A DNA stretch of 50,718 bases, taken from positions 1 through 50,718 of the IMG/VR virus record IMGVR_UViG_3300011114_000943. One strand, 5' to 3'. The stretch comes from a virus. The notes beneath the pieces are model-generated. The model had not been told where the DNA came from, searched no databases, and saw nothing but the letters and a program-made list of their open reading frames with translations. Shown piece by piece: positions 21,761-29,988 of this stretch. Position numbers and translations under genes: made by a program. The number at the start of each line of letters is the position of its first letter. Position 1 is the stretch's first letter.

Positions 21761-21908
21761 TCGCAGTAATGTCACACACCTCGCACTAATGTCACACACC
21801 TCGCTCGCAGCTAACACGAACCGCACTTATCTAACACAGCTCGCAGCACCTGCAACCTGTGTGACATTACTGCGACCTGTGTGAGTAACAGCTACACTTG
21901 TGTTAGCT
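21761..21908. repeat. Direct and inverted repeat block before the portal gene
   Basis: A 20-bp tandem repeat (21761-21780 and 21781-21800, one mismatch) contains TAATGTCACACACC. An 18-bp perfect inverted copy of its first part lies at 21858-21875 (TGTGTGACATTACTGCGA). A second inverted pair is AGCTAACAC (21810-21818) with GTGTTAGCT (21900-21908), which overlaps the portal start. It lies in the upstream region of the minus-strand HNH gene and of the portal, so it may be an operator, a promoter region, or a remnant of the HNH insertion. Confidence 0.75.
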
Positions 21909-23768
21909 CTATCGAGTCTGCTGCAAGCCGTGACTCTCGCCGCATCTGATACTTTCCGGAACGATGGTGCGCTAATTAACGCGCTAACAGGCCTAGGTGT
22001 GGGCAGTCGTGATAAAACAACAGCCACATCTGTCGGCTTTCAAACACTACTTGTCGAAGCAGAACTCGAATCTTTGTATACCAACGGCATCCCCCGCCGT
22101 TATGTCGACGCCATCGGCGACGAAATCCTGCGCCACCGCCCCACCATCACCCTGGGCGGCGACTCACCCGAGGACGACTCCGAAGTAGTCCGCAACTTCG
22201 AGCAATTCCTCCAGACCACGCAGTTCTTCCACTCCCTCGCTGAGGTCATCAAACTCCAGCGCCTCTACGGCGGCGCCGGCCTCGTCCTGCTTATCGACGA
22301 CGGCGGCCAACCTGACGACCCCGTCGAGCCCGCCCGCATCCGCGCCATCCGCGGCTACGTTCCCCTGTCCCGCCACGAGCTGATCCCCGAGGACTTCTCG
22401 ATCACGGACTACTCGCGTCCCAGCCACTACCGCATCACCACCAGCCAACGGATCACCCCCGAGCAGAACAGCAACTACGTCAACATCCGCATCCACCACA
22501 CGCGCGTCGCCCGCTTCGACGGCCTGTACCTGCCCTGGAACCTGCGCTCCCGCAACACCGGCTGGGGCCAGTCGGTACTCCAGCTCATGTGGAACGCCTT
22601 CAAGCGCTACGAGACCGCCATGTCCGGCCTCGAGACGATGACGTCCGACTCCGACATCTTCGTCCACAAGATCCCCGGCCTCTTCAACCGCGTCGCCGCC
22701 GGCAACGAGAGCGACCTGCGCAAGCGCCTGGAGGCCAACAACCTGAGCCGCTCCGTCTACGGCGGCATGGTCGTGGACAAGGAAGAAGAGATCAACTTCC
22801 TCAACCGCGCCCTGAGCAACATCGCCACCGCCACCGACCCCTTTATCAAGGACCTTCAGGCTTCTACCGGTTGGCCCGCGTCCATCCTGATGGGCGACTC
22901 CCCCGGCGGCCTCGGCAAGGAGGGCCGCTTCGAAGAGCGCGTCTGGTCCTCCCTGGTCGAGCAGTGGCAGGAGGTCTACTGCCGCACCCCGATCACCGAG
23001 GTCTTCACCTACATCCTGGCCAGCAAGGAGGGCCCCACCCGAGGCCGAATCCCCAAAAGCTGGACTGTCCACTTCCCCTCCTGTTTCACGCAGACCGACA
23101 AGGAGCGCGTCGAGATCCAGCAGCAGAAGGCCCTCTCTGACGCCCAGTACATCCAGCTCGGCGTCCTCAACCCCCTAGAAGTGCGCGAATCCCGTTTCGC
23201 CGGCACCGAATACTCGATCGAAACAAAACTTAACGAGGCCATTACGGAACAACTCGTCGCCACCACCGACGCCCAGTTCCAGTCCCAGATGTCCGGCTAC
23301 GAGGCGCAGCTGCAGGCCGCTCAAGCGCCCCCAGCCCCCACCGAGGGCGCACCCGCTGAAGGCGCCCCTGCGGAGGCCATCCTCCCCACCGAGGGCGAAG
23401 AAGCGCCCCCGCCCCGCGGTGACGCCCTCTACGCCGACGCCGAGGGCCTGCGCATCCGCATCACCTCCCACAACGGCGACGCCGTCGCTGGCCCGCTCGT
23501 CGGCCCCGACGGCCAACGCATCGACGCCAGCGCCTCCGCCCCACTCCTGCTGATCGGGCCGCACCGCACCCGAGCCCGCAAGCTCTACCGCGCCCGGTTC
23601 ACACTCGACGGCGCCCTCCACGACGGCCCCTACGCCACGGGCTTCAACTCAATGCGCGCCGCCAAGGCCGCTGTCCAACGCTTCTTCCCCGGTCAGAATG
23701 TCGCAGGGCTGTCCGCAGTGCCCGACGCCGAGGCCGATGCCTTCCGCGCCTACAACGAGGGGTATTAA
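21900..23768 (+). CDS. Portal protein (DUF1073-like) with tagged C-terminal extension
   Basis: 622 residues from a GTG at 21900; a GTG at 21930 is an alternative. NGIPRRYVDAIGDEILRHRP, YGGAGLVLLIDDG, ARFDGLYLPWNL, GWGQSVLQLMWNAFKRYE and STGWPASILMGDSPGGLGKE are typical of DUF1073 portals, which form the dodecameric DNA channel at the capsid vertex. After about residue 480 comes an Ala/Pro/Glu-rich linker and a separate C-terminal domain of about 110 residues with a HDGPYATGF motif near the end. The same PxAxGF motif ends several proteins downstream. That extension is not part of the portal core. Confidence 0.87.
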   Translation: MLALSSLLQAVTLAASDTFRNDGALINALTGLGVGSRDKTTATSVGFQTLLVEAELESLYTNGIPRRYVDAIGDEILRHRPTITLGGDSPEDDSEVVRNFEQFLQTTQFFHSLAEVIKLQRLYGGAGLVLLIDDGGQPDDPVEPARIRAIRGYVPLSRHELIPEDFSITDYSRPSHYRITTSQRITPEQNSNYVNIRIHHTRVARFDGLYLPWNLRSRNTGWGQSVLQLMWNAFKRYETAMSGLETMTSDSDIFVHKIPGLFNRVAAGNESDLRKRLEANNLSRSVYGGMVVDKEEEINFLNRALSNIATATDPFIKDLQASTGWPASILMGDSPGGLGKEGRFEERVWSSLVEQWQEVYCRTPITEVFTYILASKEGPTRGRIPKSWTVHFPSCFTQTDKERVEIQQQKALSDAQYIQLGVLNPLEVRESRFAGTEYSIETKLNEAITEQLVATTDAQFQSQMSGYEAQLQAAQAPPAPTEGAPAEGAPAEAILPTEGEEAPPPRGDALYADAEGLRIRITSHNGDAVAGPLVGPDGQRIDASASAPLLLIGPHRTRARKLYRARFTLDGALHDGPYATGFNSMRAAKAAVQRFFPGQNVAGLSAVPDAEADAFRAYNEGY

Positions 23769-23771
23769 CCG

Positions 23772-26657
23772 ATGACGCAGCTCACTACCACACCCGAAGG
23801 CTTCCGCACCGCCGCGTATCTCGCCACCCGAGCTCGTTTGGACGCCGCCCGCAGCCGCAGTGGTAAGACCAGCCGCAGCGTCGACTGCAACCCGCCCAAC
23901 GTCCGTTGTGGAGGCCGCTGCATCCCGCCCTCGTGGGACTGCCGCCTCAAGGGCGAAGGCCCCGATCCGCAGCTCCGCGCTGTAAAGACTGATCCGCTCA
24001 GCGGCTTCGCCAACATCCAACGGGGCATCGGGCGGATCAGCCGCGGCGTGACGCGCGGAAACTTCTCCGAGGTCGAGGGTGGCAAGCGCGCCATCATCCG
24101 TGGCGTGGTGAAGACCGTGCCGGGCGACATCCAGCAGAAGAAGCAACTCAAAACGACCCTCGAGAACCGCACCCGTGCCATCGGCATCGGCCTGGCTGTG
24201 GTGACCGGCGGCCTGGGCATGCACGCGATTCTGATGAAGTCCAACCTGTATGGGTACAACAAGGGTTGGGGGCAAAACATTAACCAGGCCACGCGAGCTG
24301 GCGTTTCCCGTGTTTTAGACAGCCTCCCGGTGCTTGGCGCTCAGCGCCGCGCCACCCGGGCCGCCGTGAGCGCCAACCTCGGTGCGGCCGCCGCCCGCGC
24401 TTCCGCTTCACCGGCGAGCGTCAGCGCCATCCCCGGCACCACAGTGCTGAGCGCCACCGACCGTGAAAGCCACAGTGCGCTGCAGCAGTCGCTGAACAAA
24501 ATCAACAGTGCGACAAGATCCGGTGCTGCAGGTACATCCGGCAACCTAGAGAACTGGAACCAAAAGCACAGCACCGCTTTTTGGAGCGCCACGCGTAAGT
24601 CCGACATCACAGGGCCCGGTGCACCGGCGCGCGTCAGCATCTACGCCGAGCCCACCGCGCAGGAGTATTTGGGTAAGCAATTCGGAGTGCCACCGGGCGA
24701 CCGCAGCTCCCGCTCGAGTGTCAAAGCTGTACTACAAGCGCGCTTTGACGAAGAGCGTCGCGGCCTAGTGTCCCTCGCCAAACAGCAGGGCCTTCGAGTG
24801 CGGAGTGGTCCTAACGGCGACACCATTGATAGCAAGGACATAAACGCTTTTGTCAGTGGTGTAATGCGCAGCCGCCCAATAGCAGATACTGCGGCGCGTC
24901 AAAGCGTAGAAGCTCACGTCCGTTCTGTACTTACTAAAGCGCCTAGCAGCTACACCAATGAAGTGTATAACGCAAGCGTATTGAGCTTCGACAGCTTCTA
25001 CAAAGCCACCAGCCGGGATATTCGTACGATTCCTGGCGCAGCCGCCACCACTGGCCGCCGCATAGCCACACCCCTGAGCACGGGCAGCAACGAGCTCCTG
25101 CGCAACACCAACACCTACCGCTCCACCTACCTGGCGGGCGAAATGCGCGCCCGCACCCAGATGGCAGGCCCAGCGCATGCCGAGCTCGTACAGGCCGCGT
25201 ACTACCACACCAAAGTGGTTGGCACCAACGCCAGCTCGTACACCATCCCCGATCGACTGGCGTTCAACGCCGCCTCCGAGCTCAGCGGGCGTTCCATTAC
25301 CTCCCGCAGCGAGGCCATCGGGATCATCAACCGCGAGACCGGCTTCAGTGGAGCGCGCGTAGCTACCACATCAGCGCCCCGAACTGCAGCACCCCGCACC
25401 ACCGGCCAAGCTCGCCAGGCTACCCGCCAGCTTCGCTCCCGTTCTGAGCTAATCAGCACGCTGACCAAAGGCGGCCTCTCCGCCGAAGCTGCCGCTGCCG
25501 AAGCGGATCGGATCATCGCCCGCCGCGGCGACTCCACCGATCTCCCCCCACGGGTGGCGGCCTACTTGCAGATGCAGCGCCGCGCCGACGCCGCCGGAGA
25601 GAAAGGCCTGGGAAAGCCCTGTGGGGCGTCGCACATCCCCAAAACGTATGAGTGCTCCAAGGGCGCCGCAGGCTCCTCTTCCGCTGGGAACAAGAAAGCA
25701 GCGATCATCGCCGCAGTCGTAGGTGGCGCCGTCGCCATTGGCGTTGCCGGTGCCGTCGCCTACAACGTCAAAACTATCAGCGATCCCAGCAAAACCCCCC
25801 GGGCCCCTAGCCCCAACATCCGCGACGTAGTCAAAGCCGCCAAAGCCGAGGCCGGCACAAAGTCAGCAAGTGAGGCCATGGGCCACTACTACGTCAACAA
25901 GTCAGGTCTCAAACCCGGTGACGTTGTTTACTTCCGCACCGCAAAGGATCCCTCCGCCCACTTCGGCGTCTACCTCGGCCCGGGTAAAGACGGCGTTGTC
26001 CGCGCCGTAATCGCCAACACCAAGGCCAGCCGTTTCAGTTGGGCGGATGTTATGGAGATCGGCGCTACCAAACCCGGTGTCAAAACCGCACAGGCCACCC
26101 TGCCACCCCTGGTCAAAGCCCCCACTCCTCAGTTCCTGCAAGGGGGCAAGGGCCCTTACACCCCTGAAGAGGTGGTGCGGCGCGCAATCCGCATCTCAAG
26201 TACAGACTATAAGTTCTCGGTAACACGCAACAACTGCGAAACACTGGCTAACACAATTGCCTACGGTGTACCTAAGTCCGAACAGCTAGATCGTTTCAAT
26301 CGCGTGTCTAAAACTATGGTTGACTTCACCGTAGGTCGCGGGCAAAGGCGCGAAGGCGAACGCGCCATCTTTGAAGGCAGAGCGCAGGGACGCAATTACA
26401 CCGCAGCCGACTTCTCTAAGTTCCTAGAAGGAGAGCGCGCTTTTAGTTCACCCGAAGGCAAGAACTTAGCCCGCCAATACGACGCATACTTCAAAGGCTA
26501 CAATCTCGATGCACAAAACGCACCAAATTACTTGGGGCTAATCTCGCCATCTGAACTGTGGAGCAGCATCAGCACTTACGAAGCCCCCGTGCGCGCCCAA
26601 GCCATGAGTAACTACCTCTTCGCAGCCCGCACCCTTAAAGAAATGGTGCAGCGCTGA
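23772..26657 (+). CDS. Large tagged virion protein with LRAT-like domain
   Basis: 961 residues. N-terminus with a TPEGFRTA / RARLDAARSR segment and the Cys motif CNPPNVRCGGRCIPPSWDC (23886-23942). A long Ala/Ser/Arg-rich helical part follows. Near residue 615 is a second Cys tag, GKPCGASHIPKTYEC, then a membrane helix (AAIIAAVVGGAVAIGVAGAV). The C-terminal part has an LRAT-like papain-fold domain: LKPGDVVYFRT, AHFGVYLG with His730, and NNCETLANTIAYG with Cys822, matching the H-x-G and NCE motifs of LRAT/NlpC-P60-type acyltransferases and hydrolases. It lies between portal and MuF, where internal or ejected head proteins are commonly encoded. Catalytic activity is inferred. Confidence 0.7.
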   Translation: MTQLTTTPEGFRTAAYLATRARLDAARSRSGKTSRSVDCNPPNVRCGGRCIPPSWDCRLKGEGPDPQLRAVKTDPLSGFANIQRGIGRISRGVTRGNFSEVEGGKRAIIRGVVKTVPGDIQQKKQLKTTLENRTRAIGIGLAVVTGGLGMHAILMKSNLYGYNKGWGQNINQATRAGVSRVLDSLPVLGAQRRATRAAVSANLGAAAARASASPASVSAIPGTTVLSATDRESHSALQQSLNKINSATRSGAAGTSGNLENWNQKHSTAFWSATRKSDITGPGAPARVSIYAEPTAQEYLGKQFGVPPGDRSSRSSVKAVLQARFDEERRGLVSLAKQQGLRVRSGPNGDTIDSKDINAFVSGVMRSRPIADTAARQSVEAHVRSVLTKAPSSYTNEVYNASVLSFDSFYKATSRDIRTIPGAAATTGRRIATPLSTGSNELLRNTNTYRSTYLAGEMRARTQMAGPAHAELVQAAYYHTKVVGTNASSYTIPDRLAFNAASELSGRSITSRSEAIGIINRETGFSGARVATTSAPRTAAPRTTGQARQATRQLRSRSELISTLTKGGLSAEAAAAEADRIIARRGDSTDLPPRVAAYLQMQRRADAAGEKGLGKPCGASHIPKTYECSKGAAGSSSAGNKKAAIIAAVVGGAVAIGVAGAVAYNVKTISDPSKTPRAPSPNIRDVVKAAKAEAGTKSASEAMGHYYVNKSGLKPGDVVYFRTAKDPSAHFGVYLGPGKDGVVRAVIANTKASRFSWADVMEIGATKPGVKTAQATLPPLVKAPTPQFLQGGKGPYTPEEVVRRAIRISSTDYKFSVTRNNCETLANTIAYGVPKSEQLDRFNRVSKTMVDFTVGRGQRREGERAIFEGRAQGRNYTAADFSKFLEGERAFSSPEGKNLARQYDAYFKGYNLDAQNAPNYLGLISPSELWSSISTYEAPVRAQAMSNYLFAARTLKEMVQR

Positions 26658-26660
26658 GCC

Positions 26661-27524
26661 ATGCGCCTCCTCGAGCAATACAACGACGCCCTCCGGCGCA
26701 CCGAGGACGTCTCTATCACCCAACTCAACCGCATCCTCGACGCCTCCTTCAACCGCCTGATCCGCCGCACTCGCGTCCAGATCCGCACTCCCCGCCCGGC
26801 CGTCGACCGCAACCTCTCACTCCTACAGGAGTTCCGCGAGCTCGTGCCCGCCTTTCGCCCCGACCGGGTCGACGGCTACGACCGTGTCCTACGCAGCTTG
26901 ATGCGCAGCGCCCAGGGCAACGGCATCTCCGTAGCGCGCGACCTCACCGAGATCGTCCGCCCGGGCCGGACGCGCATCGACGTATCAATTCCGCTTGATG
27001 CGACCGTGGCCGCCGCAGCCCAGGCCAAGAGCCACCTCCGCCGCCACGGCGAAACTTTCGCCACAACCGCCACCGAGACCGTCGCGCAAGCAATCGCCGC
27101 GGGCCTCCCCACCGACGACCTCGTAAACGACCTGCGCCTCCGCCTTGGCGTGGTCAAATCCCGCGCCGACGTGATCGCTCGCACCGAGGCGCTCCGCGCC
27201 TACGGCGACGCTTCCAACACTTACTACGCTGCGCAGGGCATTGACTTAGTCGTCTCGTACGCAACAGCAGACGATAGGACGTGCGCAATATGTAGCGCCA
27301 GAGCTGGTAAGGTGTACAAAAGAATGAACATTAAAACCCCCTACCATCCGCGCTGTCGTTGTTATTTGAGTCCTTGGGACTCTAACATAGCAGATATAGA
27401 TCCCGATTACGCAGCATTCCCCGAGCAACACCGCGCAGAAGTAGCAAAAACAGCTAAAGATCCACTGAGCGACGATCTATTGCGTTCGGTATTTGAAGCT
27501 CAAGCTCCAGTCCCTTTGCAATAG
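26661..27524 (+). CDS. MuF-like head morphogenesis protein (SPP1 gp7 type)
   Basis: 287 residues. Helical N-terminal half; C-terminal minor-head domain with IARTEALRAYGDASNTYYAA, VSYATADDRTCAICSARAGK and YHPRCRCYLSP, the Cys/His pattern of the Phage_Mu_F domain. In SPP1 and Mu this protein binds the portal and enters the capsid, and in other phages it carries toxin domains that may be ejected. The sequence after 27240 becomes A+T-rich compared with the first part, so the C-terminus may have been exchanged. Confidence 0.85.
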   Translation: MRLLEQYNDALRRTEDVSITQLNRILDASFNRLIRRTRVQIRTPRPAVDRNLSLLQEFRELVPAFRPDRVDGYDRVLRSLMRSAQGNGISVARDLTEIVRPGRTRIDVSIPLDATVAAAAQAKSHLRRHGETFATTATETVAQAIAAGLPTDDLVNDLRLRLGVVKSRADVIARTEALRAYGDASNTYYAAQGIDLVVSYATADDRTCAICSARAGKVYKRMNIKTPYHPRCRCYLSPWDSNIADIDPDYAAFPEQHRAEVAKTAKDPLSDDLLRSVFEAQAPVPLQ

Positions 27525-27530
27525 GCATCA

Positions 27531-27560
27531 CTGACCTTCGCGTTATAACGCCGCTACACT
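27531..27560 (+). promoter_or_regulatory. Putative promoter with 12-bp palindrome
   Basis: CTGACC at 27531-27536, 18-base spacer, TACACT at 27555-27560. Within the spacer is the perfect palindrome GCGTTATAACGC (27540-27551), a possible operator. It precedes the tagged-protein genes and could give them expression separate from the portal-MuF transcript. Confidence 0.4.
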
Positions 27561-27587
27561 GAGCGCAGTACTCTCGGCTGCCGAGCC

Positions 27588-28673
27588 ATGCCTGCAACCA
27601 CCGCCCGCAAAGGCTCTGCCGCCTACGAAGCAGGCATTCGCGAAGGCCGCGCCATGAGCGCCAAAGCCCGCCGCTCCCCCGAGCCCGATCCTGAGGAGTC
27701 CGAAGAACTCGAAGAGCCCGAGAACGAAGAGGAAATGGATATGGACATGGCTAAAAAACCCCATAGCCGCAAGCGCAGCGCCAAAAACGCCAACAACACC
27801 AAGGCGCCCATGGATGGCGGCATGTATGGCAAGAAGCCCATGGATGCCGAGTGCGGTTGCAAAGGCAAAAAGGGCGGCAAGTGCGATGGCAGCTGCGGTT
27901 CCATGAAAAAGGATCGCGCCGACTCCGCCCTGACCCCCCACGAGTACCTCGACGCCTGCGACCTGGGTATCCAGGACCGGAGTCGCTCCTATATCCGAGC
28001 TCGGCTCGACGCCGCCGAACGCCTCGACCTGAAGTGTGGCAAAGGCTCCATCTCCAAGGGCGAGAAGTGCACCAAAGGCGCCGCGACGCAGGCAGATCCC
28101 CGCGCAGCCGCTAAGGAAGAGTTTCGTAATATAATGAATAGCCCAGTAGCAGCGGTGCAGTTCAATAAAGCTAAAGGTTCCACAAAAGGCGTGGGTAACA
28201 AGATAAAAGCCTTTGGTGAGTTGGCAGCTCGTATAGGTGGTGGAGCAGCTATTGGTGCTGGGGCAGTACAAACATTCGAGGGCGCTATGAAAGGCAACCT
28301 TGGTGAAGTAAGCCGGGGTTACCGCAACATGCAACTTGGTGCCGCTGCTACCCAGGTCGCAGCCGCCAGCAAAGCAGGCCGCATGGGTAAAAAGCAGCTC
28401 TCCAAAGAGTTTCTCAAGAGTGCAGCTCGTAACGCCGCAATCGGCGTTGGCCAAGAAGCCGCAATCGGCGGTGTCGCGGGCTTCAATCGCTCTGGCGGTA
28501 TGGCAGGACTGCGGCGCCGCACTCGTGGTGCTTATCAGAGTGCTACTGGGATGCGTTCCACTCCTAGCGGCACTGGCTGGGCGTCCAGCGCATACGACAG
28601 GCCATTGCGTGGGCGCCGCGACTCCCCCTACGCCTCGGGCTTCCCCCTCGACAGCGCCGCCCTGGCGATCTGA
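27588..28673 (+). CDS. Tagged virion-module protein, Gly/Ala-rich
   Basis: 361 residues. Parts in order: a short leader; a very acidic stretch (EPDPEESEELEEPENEEEMD); a Lys/Cys-rich stretch (ECGCKGKKGGKCDGSCG); SALTPHEYLDACDLG; a RARLDAAERLD segment; the tag LKCGKGSISKGEKCTKGAA; a Gly/Ala-rich helical region (IGGGAAIGAGAV and later repeats) that could insert in or cross a membrane; and the end motif DSPYASGF near the C-terminus. The DNA for the region after the Cys tag (28120-28330) is visibly A+T-richer than the tags. Function unknown; membership of the tagged family is clear from the motifs. Confidence 0.65.
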   Translation: MPATTARKGSAAYEAGIREGRAMSAKARRSPEPDPEESEELEEPENEEEMDMDMAKKPHSRKRSAKNANNTKAPMDGGMYGKKPMDAECGCKGKKGGKCDGSCGSMKKDRADSALTPHEYLDACDLGIQDRSRSYIRARLDAAERLDLKCGKGSISKGEKCTKGAATQADPRAAAKEEFRNIMNSPVAAVQFNKAKGSTKGVGNKIKAFGELAARIGGGAAIGAGAVQTFEGAMKGNLGEVSRGYRNMQLGAAATQVAAASKAGRMGKKQLSKEFLKSAARNAAIGVGQEAAIGGVAGFNRSGGMAGLRRRTRGAYQSATGMRSTPSGTGWASSAYDRPLRGRRDSPYASGFPLDSAALAI

Positions 28674-28676
28674 GCC

Positions 28677-28907
28677 ATGACCCCCGCCTCCCTTCGCCTA
28701 GACCGCGCCGGCTCCAAAGTCGCCGCCATGGAAGCCGAGCTCGCTAAGCAAGCCGCCGCCAAAGGCCTCAAAGGCCCGCGCGCTGCGGCTTACATCTACG
28801 GCACCCTCAACAAGATGGGTTACAAGCAAGGCAGCGAAACCACCCGCAAGGGCGCGGCCAAAGCCAAACGCCGCGACTCGCCCTGGGCTATGGGTTTCGA
28901 GCCATGA
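28677..28907 (+). CDS. Small tagged protein without Cys motif
   Basis: 76 residues. N-terminal MTPASLRLDRAGSKVAAMEA, a Lys/Ala-rich middle (GLKGPRAAAYIYGTLNKMGY) and the C-terminal motif RRDSPWAMGFEP. It has both end tags of the family but no Cys pair and no payload domain, so it may be the minimal form. Its stop overlaps the next start by ATGA. Confidence 0.65.
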   Translation: MTPASLRLDRAGSKVAAMEAELAKQAAAKGLKGPRAAAYIYGTLNKMGYKQGSETTRKGAAKAKRRDSPWAMGFEP

Positions 28908-29281
28908 GCCTCACTCCCGCTACGCTCCGCCTCGACCTCAAATGTGGCGGAGGTTCCATCTCCGAGGGTGAGAAGTGCACCAAGGGGGCGGCGCAGCGAG
29001 TAAACCCAGCCCAGAAAACCTACAAGCTATCGGCAAACGAACGTGCTATTTATACAAGTGCGTTTGCACAAGGCAAGAGTGCGCACTTAAAAGAAGGCAT
29101 AAATAGGCATAAAAGTACTACTGACCCGGTTCAAGCAGCTATAAATAAGTTACGCAAGCGTGAATTGCGCAATCGTAGGATAAAAACTGTAGCAAGCGCC
29201 GCTTTAACTGCGGGCTTAATAGCTAGCGTAATTGACAACAGTAGGAGATCTACGCCCTGGGCCACCGGATTCGCCCCATGA
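28904..29281 (+). CDS. Tagged protein with short hydrophobic payload
   Basis: 125 residues. N-terminal MSLTPATLRLD, directly followed by the tag LKCGGGSISEGEKCTKGAA (28935-28994). The middle part is A+T-rich DNA coding for a basic helical region, a hydrophobic segment (TVASAALTAGLIASVI) and the C-terminal RRSTPWATGFAP. The two tags are GC-rich and the middle is not, which suggests a swapped cassette between fixed ends. ATGA overlap with the next gene. Confidence 0.65.
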   Translation: MSLTPATLRLDLKCGGGSISEGEKCTKGAAQRVNPAQKTYKLSANERAIYTSAFAQGKSAHLKEGINRHKSTTDPVQAAINKLRKRELRNRRIKTVASAALTAGLIASVIDNSRRSTPWATGFAP

Positions 29282-29988
29282 GCCTCACCCCCGCCTCCCT
29301 GCGCCTGCCCGCCCGGCGCCTTGACGCGGCCGTCTTCACCGACAAAAAGCTCCACGCCACCGTCAAAGCCGAAGCGCGCCGCAAGTTCAAGGTCTACCCC
29401 AGCGCCTACGCCAACGCCTGGATGGTCAAGGAGTACAAGCGCCGCGGCGGCAAGTTCCGTGGCGACGCCCTCGACACCTGGTTCAAGGAGAAGTGGGTGC
29501 GCATGAGCAGCTCCGGCCGCATCCTCGGCCCCTGCGGTGACCGCACCGAGGGCGAAGGCAAACCCAAGTGCCTCCCGGCCGCCAAGGCCCAGCGCCTCAC
29601 CGCCGCGCAACGCCGCACGCTGGTCGCGCGCAAGCGCCGCAACGACCCGCGCAAAGAGCGCAGCGGCGCCCCGGTGATGGTGAGCTCCAAAACGGACATC
29701 TGGGCCACGGGTTTTGATGCCGAGGACGGCAAGAAGTACACCAAGGTGGTCACCAACCCCGAAACCGGCCGCAAAAAGCGCATCCGCTACGGCGCCAAGG
29801 GCTACAAGATCGCCCCGGGCACCGACAAGGGCGACCGCTATTGCGCCCGCAGCTTCGGCGACATGAAGTCCCACGGCAAGAACTGCGCTGGCGCCGACCG
29901 CAACACGCCCCTGTGCCTGTCGCGCACCAAGTGGCGCTGCAGCGGCAAGGTGTCGCGGCGTGATGGAGCGCTCACGCCGGGAAAGTAG
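29278..29988 (+). CDS. Tagged basic protein; zero-frame product of a -1 frameshift pair
   Basis: 236 residues. N-terminal MSLTPASLRLPARRLD; then a basic domain with FKVYPSAYANAWMVKEYKRR and GPCGDRTEGEGKPKCLP (29527-29575), resembling the DUF5872 type of phage/virus proteins (from memory); then SSKTDIWATGF; then a second domain with RIRYGAKGYKIAPGTDKGD and CLSRTKWRCSGK. The last residues are DGALTPGK before TAG at 29986. The stop follows directly on the heptamer G-GGA-AAG, from which a -1 shift leads into the kinase-like frame. The unshifted protein would be the major form. Confidence 0.7.
   Translation: MSLTPASLRLPARRLDAAVFTDKKLHATVKAEARRKFKVYPSAYANAWMVKEYKRRGGKFRGDALDTWFKEKWVRMSSSGRILGPCGDRTEGEGKPKCLPAAKAQRLTAAQRRTLVARKRRNDPRKERSGAPVMVSSKTDIWATGFDAEDGKKYTKVVTNPETGRKKRIRYGAKGYKIAPGTDKGDRYCARSFGDMKSHGKNCAGADRNTPLCLSRTKWRCSGKVSRRDGALTPGK
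29979..29985 (+). other. -1 frameshift slippery heptamer GGGAAAG
   Basis: G-GGA-AAG in exact X-XXY-YYZ register with the frame of the upstream gene, followed immediately by its TAG stop. A shift by one base back reads GGG AAA GTA and enters the kinase-like frame, open without stop to 31580. GGGAAAG is the heptamer used by phage lambda G/GT. Downstream pairing options include GTAG/CTAC (29985-29997) and CAGGG/CCCTG near 30025. Confidence 0.7.

Noticed and set aside
21761-21875. CRISPR-like or transposon-end reading of the repeats before the portal
   Set aside because: Only two tandem units plus one inverted copy; no transposase, no target-site duplication that I can identify.
22164-23072. 300-codon minus-strand frame inside the portal gene
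   Set aside because: Shadow of the portal; Gly/Val/Ala-rich with no motif, caused by GC-rich codon bias.
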